This document shows, one piece after another, positions 32,793 through 40,822 of a stretch of DNA of 64,000 nucleotides. The notes below the pieces were generated by a model. It was not told where the DNA came from. It did no database searches and saw only the letters and a list, made by a program, of their open reading frames with translations. The position numbers and the translations under genes were made by a program. The first letter of the stretch is position 1, and each line of letters opens with the position of its first letter. Source of the DNA: UBA8199 sp035358715. GTDB lineage: Bacteria > Verrucomicrobiota > Verrucomicrobiia > Limisphaerales > UBA8199. The stretch is from NCBI GenBank assembly GCA_035358715.1, contig DAOPPX010000001.1:338476-402475 (forward strand), given 5' to 3'.

Positions 32793-35135
32793 ATGTGGAA
32801 GGGTGAGTTTCTTCAAGGAACCCGCCGAATCCTGCTGGCCCTGCTGGCCGTGTGTGCCTGCCCCGTGCTCGTCCATGCCTTGGCCTCGGTGCCCGAGGAT
32901 CCGGCCTATCGCCAACGCGTGGAATCGGACTGGGCCGCACAAGAAAAGCGCTGGGGCCGAACGCCGCAAGACCCGGCCGCCTTGCGGGCCGCTCTCGCGC
33001 GCCTCGAAGCCCTGCTGGCTGATGAGAAGCACTGCTCCCGGCTTCACGGTCCGTCCATCCCGCAGGCCGAGGCGTTGACCCGAATTGCCGGCGACGTCGA
33101 AAGCTGGCCGCCGGCGGAGAGGCTCGACCGTTACCACCAGGTGCGCTGGCTCTGCCGGCAAATCGCTCTGTCCCATCCTGGAGTCAGCTCGCAACCACTG
33201 GTCTTCCTGAAACGGAAGCGGTTCATCTGCCAGATGTTGCATGAGTACCTCGGATACTTTTACGACTATGGCGACATCGAAGGCGGCGGCGTTCATCTTC
33301 TCCCGCGGCCGGGGCAGTCATTCGACACCGTTGATCTGATCAAAGCGCGGCTGCCCAAAGGCAACTTCGCCACCCTGGCGATCTCCTATGACGGCGGCAC
33401 TCTGTATTTCGCGTTTGCGGCGCGCGCCGAGCAGAAGCCCGATTTCTACTCTCCCAACCGCCGGGGCTTCCAACTCTTCGAAATGAAAGCGGACGGGGCC
33501 GGTCTGCGCCAGCTCACGGACGGGACCGATGACAACTTTGACCCCTGCCCGCTGCCTGAAGGCACGCTGGCATTTATTTCGAGCCGGCGCGGGGGCTTTG
33601 GCCGGTGTCATAATCCCTGGGAACCGCTTCCCACTTACACCTTGCACAAACTGGACACGACCACCGGCGCCATCGTTTGCCTGTCGTTTCATGAAACCAA
33701 CGAATGGCACCCCTTTGTGACCGCCGACGGCCGGATCGTCTATACCCGGTGGGATTATGTGGATCGCTCGGCGGCAAATTTCCACGGGCTGTGGCTGACC
33801 AATCCCGACGGCACGGGGACGATGAGCCTCTTCGGCAATTACACCACGCGCATCAATGCCTGTTACCAGCCGCGTCCGGTCCCGGGCTCGCACAAAATAG
33901 CCTTCATTGCCGGCGCCCATCACGCCGATGTCGGGGGATCGCTGGTCTTGCTGGACCCCGAGCGCGTTCGATTGGACCCGGCATCAGGCGAAGACTCGTT
34001 GGATGCCATTGAGAAGCTCACGCCGGAAATCTGCTTTCCGGAAGCACCCGGCTGGCCGGCGAGTTACTGCCACAGCCCCTGGCCTTTGTCGGAGGACCGT
34101 TACCTGGTCTCGTTCAGCTTCGAGCCGCTGCCGGGGATGGGGCCCAACGAGAAGCGGGATTCCCGCACCGGTCTTTACTACTTCGACCGTTGGGGGAATC
34201 TGGAGTTGCTCTACGACGACCCGGCCATCTCCTGCATGTACCCGATACCCTTGTGCGCCCGCCCCAAACCGCCCGTCATACCCGCGGTCGCCGCTTCCAG
34301 CCTTGGCGATGAAGGCGAACTCGTGCTGGCCGACGTGAATCAGAGCCTGGCACCGCTTCCGCCCACTCGCGAAGTGGCGCAATTGAGAGTCTTCCAGGTC
34401 CTGCCCAAAACCGCGAGTCACGTCGCAAATCAACCGCGGATCGGCTACGCGAACGCCGAAAGCGCCCGCATGTTCCTGGGTTCCGTTCCCGTGGAGGCGG
34501 ACGGGTCGGCCTATTTCCGCGCACCCGCCCGCAAACCTCTGTACCTGCAAGCCGTTGACGCCGAGGGGCGGGCGGTTCAAGGCATGCGCAGTGTTCTCTA
34601 CCTGCAACCGGGCGAACGGCGCGGTTGCGTGGGCTGCCATGAGCCCGCCGCCACCTCGCCTGTCCCCCGGAGAACCTTGAGCCAGGCGCGGCCGCCCTCG
34701 CGCATCGAGCCCGGTCCCGACGGCACTCATCCCATGAGCTACCTGCGCCTCATTCAACCCATTCTGGATAACCGGTGCGTCTCGTGCCATTCCGCCGCCA
34801 ATCCCAACACCAAGGTCAACCTTGCCGCGGCCCCAGCCGAACCCTTCGTGAAATCCTACCTCAGCCTTCGTCCCTACATCCGCTGGCACGAGTGGGGCGA
34901 TCAGAGCATCAGCCAGATCGCGACGCGCCCGGGACACATGGGCGCTGACGAAAGCAGGCTTGTGTCCATTCTCTCAGATTCCAACCACGGATCGCAGATC
35001 GGATTAACCCCCGCTGAGAGACGGGCGATTTACCTGTGGCTGGATGCCAACGCCCCCTTCTATGGCGCTTATCTGCCGGAGGAGCAATTGGCCCAGCGCA
35101 AAAGCGAAGCCATCGCCCCGCCGGTCCTCCAGTGA
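32793..35135 (+). CDS. Secreted propeller/dihaem c-type protein (hydrazine-synthase-alpha-like)
   Basis: 780 residues from the ATG at 32793, with a signal peptide ending near ...CPVLVHALA. The central part is a WD40/PD40-like propeller: QLTDGTDDNFDPCPLP and AFISSRRGGFGRC are signatures of the hydrazine synthase alpha middle-domain family. Two haem c sites follow: CVGCHEP (near residue 615) and CVSCHSA (near residue 670). Such proteins are common in Planctomycetota/Verrucomicrobiota and act in the periplasm, probably in electron transfer or as polysaccharide/metabolite-linked oxidoreductases; the true substrate is unknown. Because the upstream toxin remnant is in frame without a stop, the start is inferred from the signal peptide. 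Confidence 0.75.
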   Translation: MWKGEFLQGTRRILLALLAVCACPVLVHALASVPEDPAYRQRVESDWAAQEKRWGRTPQDPAALRAALARLEALLADEKHCSRLHGPSIPQAEALTRIAGDVESWPPAERLDRYHQVRWLCRQIALSHPGVSSQPLVFLKRKRFICQMLHEYLGYFYDYGDIEGGGVHLLPRPGQSFDTVDLIKARLPKGNFATLAISYDGGTLYFAFAARAEQKPDFYSPNRRGFQLFEMKADGAGLRQLTDGTDDNFDPCPLPEGTLAFISSRRGGFGRCHNPWEPLPTYTLHKLDTTTGAIVCLSFHETNEWHPFVTADGRIVYTRWDYVDRSAANFHGLWLTNPDGTGTMSLFGNYTTRINACYQPRPVPGSHKIAFIAGAHHADVGGSLVLLDPERVRLDPASGEDSLDAIEKLTPEICFPEAPGWPASYCHSPWPLSEDRYLVSFSFEPLPGMGPNEKRDSRTGLYYFDRWGNLELLYDDPAISCMYPIPLCARPKPPVIPAVAASSLGDEGELVLADVNQSLAPLPPTREVAQLRVFQVLPKTASHVANQPRIGYANAESARMFLGSVPVEADGSAYFRAPARKPLYLQAVDAEGRAVQGMRSVLYLQPGERRGCVGCHEPAATSPVPRRTLSQARPPSRIEPGPDGTHPMSYLRLIQPILDNRCVSCHSAANPNTKVNLAAAPAEPFVKSYLSLRPYIRWHEWGDQSISQIATRPGHMGADESRLVSILSDSNHGSQIGLTPAERRAIYLWLDANAPFYGAYLPEEQLAQRKSEAIAPPVLQ

Positions 35136-35386
35136 CCGTTCCGGCCCCCTGATACAGGGGCGCATCAAGCTCGCCGGTTTGGTAGGGATGTTTCGGCGAA
35201 TCGTCCGTGGTTGCGGGCGCGGACGCCTCGGCACTGATACTGATAGTGATTTGCCTTTTGTGCGCCCGCATGTACGGACCGCTGCGTGGATGAGACATGC
35301 CCCAACGCGCTTGCCCGCGCCCGGCGCACCGGTCGGGAATCAGCAACGGATTCCAATCCCGGCGACGCCTGTGCCTGGTGATTTTG

Positions 35387-35530
35387 GTGCCCATTATCCG
35401 GACGGGAGACCAGAAAACTGACAAAGTTCCGCACATCCGGTGAAGACTTCGACAGCGGCTTGCCCCGGGAGACGATGTTCTCGTCGTTGCTTATCATTTG
35501 GCACAGGTCTTGCGGTTCAAGTCTTGATGA
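35387..35530 (-). pseudogene. Possible PAS-domain remnant in the 35136-35526 gap
   Basis: In this 390-nt gap no complete gene is visible. On the minus strand, codons here read ISNDENIVSRGKPL...VRNFVSFLVSRPDNG, which resembles the ND-x-x-V-x-x-TG-x-P and R-x-F-x-S-x-K-x-P...G core of PAS domains. The frame then loses similarity. A decayed sensor kinase next to the two response regulators is the likeliest reading. The CCCCTGATACAGGGG hairpin near 35143-35160 follows the dihaem gene but has no T-run. Confidence 0.3.
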
Positions 35531-36138
35531 AAGCAGACGACAACAATCCAGCACCGCTATCCAACGGTGCCCCCCGCTCTATTCTGGTCGTGGATGACCG
35601 GGAGGACGAGCGGACTTTCATGACAGACTCGCTGCGCCCGGACGGCTTTTCCTACCTCACGGCCAGTTCGGTGGCCGGGGCCATCGAAGTCCTCAAGAGA
35701 ACCCCGATCGCCCTCACGATCCTGGATTGGGGGTTGGACCGGTGCGGGTCTGAGGTGCTCCGGGCGGCGCGGGTGCTTCAGCCTCAGATGCCGGTGCTCG
35801 TGGTCAGTGGCCGTCCCTATGATGCGCGCACCGACGCCCTGGTCGAGCAGGCGGATGCGTTCTTGCTGAAACCCATCAGCGCGACCGTTCTGCAGTGCCA
35901 GGTCAGGCAACTGCTCCAGCGCGCCGAAGCCGCTCTCCAAACCCTATTGCCCCAGCGCATGGAGGACATCCGCCCGATCGCCGAAATCAGAGAGGCCTAC
36001 ATCCTGCAGGCTCTCCAACTAGTCAACCACAACCTGTCGCTCGCGGCGGAGAAGCTCGGAATCCACCGTCAAACCGTAGGGACCCTGCTCAAGCGGGCCG
36101 GTTGTGCGCAAACCCTGGACAACGAGACATATACATGA
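35527..36138 (+). CDS. Response regulator with C-terminal Fis-type HTH, 203 aa
   Basis: REC domain at residues about 17-130: ILVVDDREDERTF (acidic pair), phosphoacceptor Asp in ILDWGL, and the Lys in LLKPI. It is followed by a linker and a Fis-like HTH (REAYILQALQLVNHNLSLAAEKLGIHRQTVGTLLKRAG) as in the ActR/PrrA class of DNA-binding regulators. It lacks the AAA domain of NtrC proteins. Start ATG 35527; a longer frame adds unlikely sequence. ATGA overlap with the next regulator implies coupling. Confidence 0.85.
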   Translation: MKADDNNPAPLSNGAPRSILVVDDREDERTFMTDSLRPDGFSYLTASSVAGAIEVLKRTPIALTILDWGLDRCGSEVLRAARVLQPQMPVLVVSGRPYDARTDALVEQADAFLLKPISATVLQCQVRQLLQRAEAALQTLLPQRMEDIRPIAEIREAYILQALQLVNHNLSLAAEKLGIHRQTVGTLLKRAGCAQTLDNETYT

Positions 36139-36548
36139 GACGTTTCGTTGCCATGCCGATGCTGCATCCAAGCCGTCAGCATACTCCCGAAGCCCGGGGA
36201 AAGCGCATCCTGTTGGTGGATGACGAGGCCATGGTGCGGGACTCGACCCGGATGCTCCTGGAGATTGACGGCCACACGGTGGTTGACGCCGAGAACGGCG
36301 CAAAGGCGCTCGAAGCCTTCGCCGCGGGTGAGTTCGACCTGGTGATTACAGACTTCAGAATGGCCGGGATGGATGGCGGGGATCTCACCACCCGGATCAA
36401 GCAGGCCGCCCCCCGCACACCGGTTATCATCCTGACCGCCTGGCCGGGAGACGTATCCGCGTCGGTCCCGGCGGACATGATTCTGGCCAAACCCTACAAA
36501 CTGGAGGAATTGCGGCAGGCCCTGGCACGCGTGTCGGGCACTCCCTGA
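36135..36548 (+). CDS. Single-domain response regulator, 137 aa
   Basis: A stand-alone receiver domain: ILLVDDEAMVRDSTRM, phosphoacceptor Asp in LVITDFRMAGMDG, conserved Thr in VIILTAW, Lys in LAKPY. No output domain. The ATGA overlap with the preceding regulator suggests a phosphorelay partner or a CheY-like signal sink. No histidine kinase is visible; the partner may be the decayed PAS sequence upstream or be encoded elsewhere. Confidence 0.85.
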   Translation: MRRFVAMPMLHPSRQHTPEARGKRILLVDDEAMVRDSTRMLLEIDGHTVVDAENGAKALEAFAAGEFDLVITDFRMAGMDGGDLTTRIKQAAPRTPVIILTAWPGDVSASVPADMILAKPYKLEELRQALARVSGTP

Positions 36549-36949
36549 CCCGCATGAGGGAGAGGCGGACACACATCCGCATCGCACAGCCGCCTCCGAG
36601 GGGCGCCCCCGCCGACGGATTATCGAGCTTGATGCGCCTGTTTGTAACGGTTTAGCGTCTCTGGCACCTCTTCGAGGTGCAGGAATCTCCCCGCGCCGGC
36701 GTTCCGGTGGTCGGCCCCCTGTCGCCCTGGCCGACCAACCGGCTACCTTCTGTCAACCCTGCGGGTTGACTCGTATTGCCAACCCGGAGAATTGGCAGAC
36801 GGCTGCTTCCCTGCCCCGGAGGGGTTTACAAGGCTCAACGTCAAATCCCATCCTTGCTCCTTGCTTTTCGGCGGCGCGGCAAACGCCGCGCCGCCGGGAA
36901 ACAAGGAGAATGTTCCGTGGGTGCCCGTGGCTGCAGACAGGCCAGGTTT
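36549..36949. repeat. Hairpin repeat region (inverted cassette)
   Basis: No gene. Contains GCACCTC-TTC-GAGGTGC near 36666-36682, GGTGGTCGGCC..GGCCGACCAACC near 36708-36740 and AACCC-TGC-GGGTT near 36757-36767, the same hairpins in reverse order as in the cassettes at 42.5 and 44.9 kb. Further GC-rich hairpin-like sequence continues to about 36900. Confidence 0.55.
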
Positions 36950-37357
36950 TCACCTCTGGCCGGCCAACCGCTGGAGCAGGCCACGGGGCGTCAGGATCTC
37001 CACACCGAAGGGCTTGCCCAGCACCAGCAGGTCCCGGTCGCGCGAGACGATCACTCCAGCCGACGCGGCCAGGGCGCAGGCCAGATAGGGATCATCTTTG
37101 GGATCACGGCTGCGCCGTTTTCCCAAGGGAGCAGGAACGACCGTCTTAACGATGCCGTAATACCACTCCAGGATGCTGTAGGGCGAATGCCGGGTCTTAA
37201 AGCCGATCTGATCTGCCACGCGCCGCAATTCCTCCAGGGTTTCCGACGTGGCAAAGGCCAGCACACGCCGCCTGGCCAGGGCCACCAGGCATAAGTGCGC
37301 TTCCCCACGCCAGCCCGCGCCGGAGAAAACGACTCCAGCGTCAAACACCGCCCTCAT
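36950..37357 (-). CDS. PIN-domain toxin (VapC-like, COG1569 type), 135 aa
   Basis: Starts MRAVFDAGVVFSG (first acidic residue of the PIN site). Further acidic positions are in ETLEELRR and in RDPKDDPYLACALA...VSRDRDLL, the C-terminal D-x-x-x-x-A..D-x-D/N pattern of PIN endoribonucleases. Size normal. The ATG overlaps the stop of the ParD-like gene (TAATG), so the antitoxin is upstream in the same operon. Acts in the cytoplasm as a site-specific ribonuclease (family knowledge). Confidence 0.82.
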   Translation of the reverse strand: MRAVFDAGVVFSGAGWRGEAHLCLVALARRRVLAFATSETLEELRRVADQIGFKTRHSPYSILEWYYGIVKTVVPAPLGKRRSRDPKDDPYLACALAASAGVIVSRDRDLLVLGKPFGVEILTPRGLLQRLAGQR

Positions 37358-37605
37358 TACTGGCGGCCCTTTTTTGCCGCCGCATAGATCTCCCGGAACT
37401 CAGCTTCCGACGGATCCCCCGCCGGCGCGCCCGTGATGGCCTTCTCCAGCAGCGCCACATCCTCAGCAATCTTTGCCTCGCGCCGCCGGCGGATCAGCTC
37501 GCGCATGTACTCGCTCATGCTGTCGTACGCGCCCGAGGCTGAGTCGCTCCGCGCAAAGTCCGCCAGTTCCGGATTGAGCGAGATGTTGATCGTCACCGCT
37601 TTCAT
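37357..37605 (-). CDS. RHH-type antitoxin (ParD/CopG-like), 82 aa
   Basis: The N-terminus MKAVTINISLNPEL is the beta strand of a ribbon-helix-helix DNA-binding domain, followed by YDSMSEYMRELIRRRRE, the ParD-type helix. The C-terminal helix (EDVALLEKAITGAP) would cap the toxin. Start at 37605 from the leaderless promoter; a longer frame from 37650 exists. Confidence 0.8.
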   Translation of the reverse strand: MKAVTINISLNPELADFARSDSASGAYDSMSEYMRELIRRRREAKIAEDVALLEKAITGAPAGDPSEAEFREIYAAAKKGRQ

Positions 37606-37612
37606 GGATGCC

Positions 37613-37640
37613 AATATAGCCTTATGGCAAACCAAGTCAA
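37613..37640 (-). promoter_or_regulatory. Strong promoter of the ParD-PIN operon
   Basis: TTGACT (37635-37640), 16-nt spacer, TATATT (37613-37618), then 7 nt (GGCATCC) to the ATG at 37605 on the minus strand. One of the clearest leaderless promoters here. Confidence 0.65.
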
Positions 37641-38000
37641 TCCTTGCCATTCAAACCTCCAGCGGCGTTCCCCACCAAAGACGCTAGCCTGCATCTTCCA
37701 TACCCCAACAGCGTGGCACGGGTATCCTGCCCGTGCGCCGTGGGTCCGACCTGTGGGACGGGCAGGATGCCCGCGCCACGGTCAGTCGGCGGTTAGTGCG
37801 GGACATGAAATATCCGGGCCAACCCGCGCCTTCCACACCCCGCGCCGCGTGAGGGCACTACAGGGCAAAGGGGGAACGACCACGGTGAGCAAGGCGCAAG
37901 GACGAATCCCCCAACCCGCAGGGTTGGCAGAAGGTCGCCGGCGGGTCGTTCGGGGCAAGGGGGGAACGACCACCGGTGAGCTGGGCGCGCGATTCGGATG
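37641..38000. repeat. Hairpin-rich intergenic region with inverted repeat and cassette fragment
   Basis: No gene. An imperfect inverted repeat (GTGGCACGGGTATCCTGCCCG ... CGGGCAGGATGCCCGCGCCAC; 37713-37779) with GC-rich loop, then part of the hairpin cassette in reverse orientation (AACCC-GCA-GGGTT near 37914, and GGTCGTTC..GAACGACC near 37945-37975). Confidence 0.5.
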
Positions 38001-38047
38001 CATCCCGAAGGGATGAGTGACCCTAGCCCAACGTTTCAACGTTGGGG
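38001..38047 (+). repeat. REP copy A
   Basis: CATCCC-GAA-GGGATG hairpin, spacer GAGTGACCCTAG, then CCCAACGTT-TC-AACGTTGGG hairpin. Two-hairpin REP unit downstream of the RAYT gene. Confidence 0.7.
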
Positions 38048-38091
38048 ACCCCGGCAGCCAAGAGGCCAAGTCCCGCAGGGACGGCTGAGCA

Positions 38092-38538
38092 TCATTCCCA
38101 CAGGTATCGCTCGTCGTAGGCAATGCGGTGCCTCCGGAGCAAAGCGAGGAACTCCTCCTGAAAGGTCAGCTTTCGATGATGTTCTGCCTGCGTCTGAATG
38201 TAGCGACGGGTCTTGTCCAGTTGCGAGTAACTCACGCTGAAAGCGCCGTACTTGACCTGCCACCCAAAGAGCCAGTGCTCCGCAAACGTCTCATGCACCC
38301 ACTTGGAGGACCCTCCTTTGATGAGCTGCATCGCCTTGGCAAGCGAGAGCGTGGAAGGGAGGGCCAATAGCACGTGGACGTGGTCCACCACCCCGCCAAT
38401 CTCGATCGCCGTCATGCCATTCTGTCGGGCGATGCCGCCCAGATAAGGCCAGAGTCGCTCCTGGAGCTGGGGCGGGATTAGGGGTCGGCGCTCCTTGGTG
38501 CTGAAGACGCAATGGAAATAGGAGCTGATGTATGACAT
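38092..38538 (-). CDS. REP-associated tyrosine transposase (RAYT, Y1 HUH), 148 aa
   Basis: Catalytic HUH motif is in VVDHVHVLLALP near residue 50; the nucleophile Tyr is in RRYIQTQAEHH near residue 113. Both match Y1/IS200-like transposases of the REP-associated type. Typical start MSYISSYFHCVFSTKERRP. RAYTs bind and nick REP hairpins as single strands. REPs lie on both sides of the gene. All key residues intact, so it may be active. Confidence 0.85.
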   Translation of the reverse strand: MSYISSYFHCVFSTKERRPLIPPQLQERLWPYLGGIARQNGMTAIEIGGVVDHVHVLLALPSTLSLAKAMQLIKGGSSKWVHETFAEHWLFGWQVKYGAFSVSYSQLDKTRRYIQTQAEHHRKLTFQEEFLALLRRHRIAYDERYLWE

Positions 38539-38588
38539 GCCGGATATTCAGCCGTGCCTGCGGCACTTGGGCAACTCCGAACGTGTGT

Positions 38589-38747
38589 CCCCAACGTTGA
38601 AACGTTGGGCTAGGGTCACTCATCCCTTCGGGATGAACGTGTGTCCGCAGCGTTGAAACGTTGGGCTAGGGTCGCTCATCCCTTCGGGATGAACGTGTGC
38701 TCGCAACGTTGAAACGTTGGGCTAGGGTCACTCATCCCTTCGGGATG
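38589..38747 (-). repeat. Tandem array of three REP units (B, C, D)
   Basis: Three copies of the two-hairpin REP (CCCAACGTT-GA-AACGTTGGG and CATCCC-TTC-GGGATG) with a 55-56-nt period. Copies differ by single bases (CAGCG versus CAACG). Located directly upstream of the RAYT gene. Confidence 0.75.
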
Positions 38748-39005
38748 AACGATTGGCCGGGCGTGACGCTGGAATCTTGTGCTGCGGCCGAGGCGCGGTG
38801 TGCTGGTCGTGTTCTGAGAAGTGAACGACCAGGCCGCGAGGCGGTTGGGTGCAGTGCCCGGCCAACTCAACTGCGGGTATTTTGTTTCCTAACGCCAAGA
38901 CGCCAGGAGGCAAAGAGCCAAAGAGGAGCCGAGGTAGTGGACCAGGTTGTCAGCGCTTGGCATTTTATCCTTTGCAAACCGCAGTTCTCTGGTAGAGGTT
39001 TGAGC

Positions 39006-39236
39006 ATGAAGACGCTGGCAGCAGAAGCGGAAGTGGACCGGGAAGGTTGGCTGAAGATTCGGACCCCTGCGCCTCCGGAGATGGCGCCGGGCCGACAGGA
39101 AGTTTTGCTCGTCTGGGCTTCGCCCGCTGCGAGCTCGGCGACCGCCGGCCGGCGCGCCGGCACTTTGAGCGGCCAGGTGGTATTGGCTCCGGACTTTCAC
39201 GCGCCGCTGGAAGACTTCCGGCCCTATTCAAAATGA
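39006..39236 (+). CDS. Antitoxin (DUF2281/VapB-type), 76 aa
   Basis: Short acidic protein with the C-terminal signature G-x-L-x-GQVVLAPDFHAPLEDFRPY, the hallmark of DUF2281 antitoxins that pair with PIN toxins. The ATG overlaps the downstream toxin start (ATGA at 39233-39236). It likely both binds the toxin and regulates the operon. The 466-nt gap upstream (38539-39005) contains the REP array and flanking RAYT sequence. Confidence 0.75.
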   Translation: MKTLAAEAEVDREGWLKIRTPAPPEMAPGRQEVLLVWASPAASSATAGRRAGTLSGQVVLAPDFHAPLEDFRPYSK

Positions 39237-39619
39237 AGCTGTTGCTGGATACCCACACGTTGCTGTGGTTCCTGACGAACGACCGGAGTCTGAGCACGCA
39301 GGCCCGTGCCGCGATTGAGGCTGGAGGGAACCTTTGCTCCGTGAGCGCCGCCAGCCTGTGGGAGGTGGCCGTCAAAGTTGCTCTCTCCAAACTCACCTTG
39401 CCGGCCCCGTACGCCGACATCTTCCCCAGGCAACTGGAGATTAATGGCTTCGGCCTGCTGCCCATCACACCGACGCATTGTGCCGCTTTGCTCACGCTTC
39501 CCCTCCACCACCGTGATCCCTTCGATCGCCTATTGCTCGCTCAGGCTCAGAGCGAAGCGATGACCCTGGTGTCCGACGACGGACAGTTCGCCCCCTACGG
39601 TGTGCCGGTGCTGTGGTGA
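39233..39619 (+). CDS. PIN-domain toxin (VapC family), 128 aa
   Basis: Starts MKLLLDTHTLLWFL, the PIN-domain first acidic motif. AASLWEVAVKVALSKL carries the second acidic residue, HHRDPFDRLLLAQA the third and LVSDDGQF the last. A complete PIN RNase of the size of VapC toxins that cleave tRNA (family knowledge). ATGA overlap with the antitoxin. Both genes look intact. Confidence 0.85.
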   Translation: MKLLLDTHTLLWFLTNDRSLSTQARAAIEAGGNLCSVSAASLWEVAVKVALSKLTLPAPYADIFPRQLEINGFGLLPITPTHCAALLTLPLHHRDPFDRLLLAQAQSEAMTLVSDDGQFAPYGVPVLW

Positions 39620-39644
39620 ATTCGGGCGTCGGCCTGCCGCGCAG

Positions 39645-39783
39645 TAGCCTTCGGCGTCACGCTCGACGACAGCGCTAAACTCTCGCCTCTGTCCCTTTCG
39701 CATGGAGCCAATATGCCAGAACCTCCCCCGGCACACAAATCAACCTTCCCACCTGCGATCCCAACGACCACGGCTAACGCCAG
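39645..39783 (-). pseudogene. Inverted duplicate of hicB 5' region (broken)
   Basis: Nearly identical in reverse to 42918-43057, including the hicB promoter region (CATATTGGCTCCATGCG) and the first ~20 codons MRKGQRREFSAVVERDAEG. The frame then leaves the HicB sequence. It has no toxin partner and is a broken copy. Confidence 0.65.
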
Positions 39784-39824
39784 AAAGCAAAGGCGCACGG
39801 GGCAGGGCGTATGCACGAAGCCCC

Positions 39825-39909
39825 AGGAGCGCCGACATTCTTGTCGGCCCGCTGGGGTGGAAGCACCTGTGCAATGCGGGAACAAGCCGACAAGAATGTC
39901 GGCGCTCCT
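39825..39909. repeat. 24-bp perfect inverted repeat
   Basis: Arms at 39825-39848 and 39886-39909 (begins AGGAGCGCCGACATTC) around a 37-nt loop. It lies in the gap between VapC and the PEP-CTERM gene. A repeat of this wording is frequent in related genomes (recollection), so it is likely a dispersed palindrome. Confidence 0.6.
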
Positions 39910-40000
39910 TCCTTCATACACCCTGGGCACTCCTTTGCCAGACGCTTCAATGCGTGCCGGGTGTAATGCACTTCCATTCGATCCTCGCTTCTTGCCTCCT

Positions 40001-40033
40001 AAAAAAGAGAAGCCGCCCCGAAGGGCGGCTTCT
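40001..40033 (-). terminator. Rho-independent terminator of the PEP-CTERM gene
   Basis: 11-bp perfect stem AGAAGCCGCCC/GGGCGGCTTCT with a CGAA loop, followed on the minus strand by six T's. Placed 26 nt after the stop at 40059. Confidence 0.85.
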
Positions 40034-40058
40034 GTGATTGATTAAAGGCTGTATTCGC

Positions 40059-40754
40059 TTAGTTGCGGCGGCGGAAGATCAACAGCGCCGCGGCACCCAA
40101 ACCGGCCAGCACCATGCTGCTCGGCTCAGGAATGAAATACAGGTTGAAGCTCGTCAGAACCTGCCCGGCTTGCGTCGCTTGCACGGGGAAGACTGTGCCG
40201 CCACCGAGGCTGTTCACTTGGAACGGGTCCATCATGCCGGCAGCGATCAGCCCGGCTTCCCAAGCTGGCTTCGCCAACTCCCAGGTCGGATAGTCACCGG
40301 TGAAGTTGTCCCAAGCCACGATCGAGAACGTGAACGGCCCAGCGGCTGCTTCGCCGAAGCCAGTCCCGCTCAGCGTGGAAGCGATCTGCGCGAGGAACCC
40401 CGCGCCGCCACCGCTGCGGAAGGTCGTCCACTGGCCCACAGGCTGCAGGCTCTCCACAGGCTGATTGGCGCCAACAGCGGCAATAAACTGAGCGCGCGTG
40501 GTAGCCGCGCCGTACTGGCCGTTGAGAGTGGCGCCGATAAATGCCCGGCCACCGAAGTCAGTGGTGCCACCAGCCGGTGTGTCGTTTGCTGCCAAGCCGA
40601 TTACTCCTACCGTGTCAGTGATGTTCAATGGCGCATAGATGTGAGTCGTCTGGGCAGGTGCTGTCGTGAAGCGGTTACCCAGGTAAATAGTGCCTTGAGC
40701 AAAAACGCTTGCGGCGGTGGTCAGCGCAAAGGCTGCGAGTATTAGTTTTTTCAT
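40059..40754 (-). CDS. PEP-CTERM sorting-domain protein, 231 aa
   Basis: Signal peptide MKKLILAAFALTTAASVFAQ. The C-terminus has IPEPSSMVLAGLGAAALLIF then RRRN: the PEP motif, a hydrophobic helix and basic end, i.e. a PEP-CTERM signal processed by exosortase. The mature domain is beta-rich, Gly/Thr-rich. A surface or extracellular matrix protein in gram-negative bacteria with exosortase (family knowledge); no exosortase gene is visible. Terminator follows immediately. Confidence 0.85.
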   Translation of the reverse strand: MKKLILAAFALTTAASVFAQGTIYLGNRFTTAPAQTTHIYAPLNITDTVGVIGLAANDTPAGGTTDFGGRAFIGATLNGQYGAATTRAQFIAAVGANQPVESLQPVGQWTTFRSGGGAGFLAQIASTLSGTGFGEAAAGPFTFSIVAWDNFTGDYPTWELAKPAWEAGLIAAGMMDPFQVNSLGGGTVFPVQATQAGQVLTSFNLYFIPEPSSMVLAGLGAAALLIFRRRN

Positions 40755-40822
40755 AGGTGTTGTTGTTATGTTTGTTGTGGGATTACTAAACTGTTATGTT
40801 GTTTGGTTTGTTTTGTTCAGGG

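Larger units (their letters stand above)
38001..38880 (-). mobile_element. RAYT/REP unit, copy 1
   Basis: Contains REP copy A, the RAYT gene (38092-38538), the three-copy REP array and about 130 nt of flanking sequence. The same order, inverted and shorter, is at 43545-44090. The near-identity over the flanks (for example GGCCGGGCACTGCACCCAAC on the minus strand) shows a duplicated block rather than independent insertions. Confidence 0.6.

Noticed and set aside
35143..35160. CCCCTGATACAGGGG hairpin as terminator of the dihaem gene
   Set aside because: Stem is short and no T-run follows, so it is not counted as a terminator.
38589..38747. Three regularly spaced repeats resembling a CRISPR array
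   Set aside because: The repeating unit is a two-hairpin REP and the spacer is only a few nt, with no unique spacers or cas genes.
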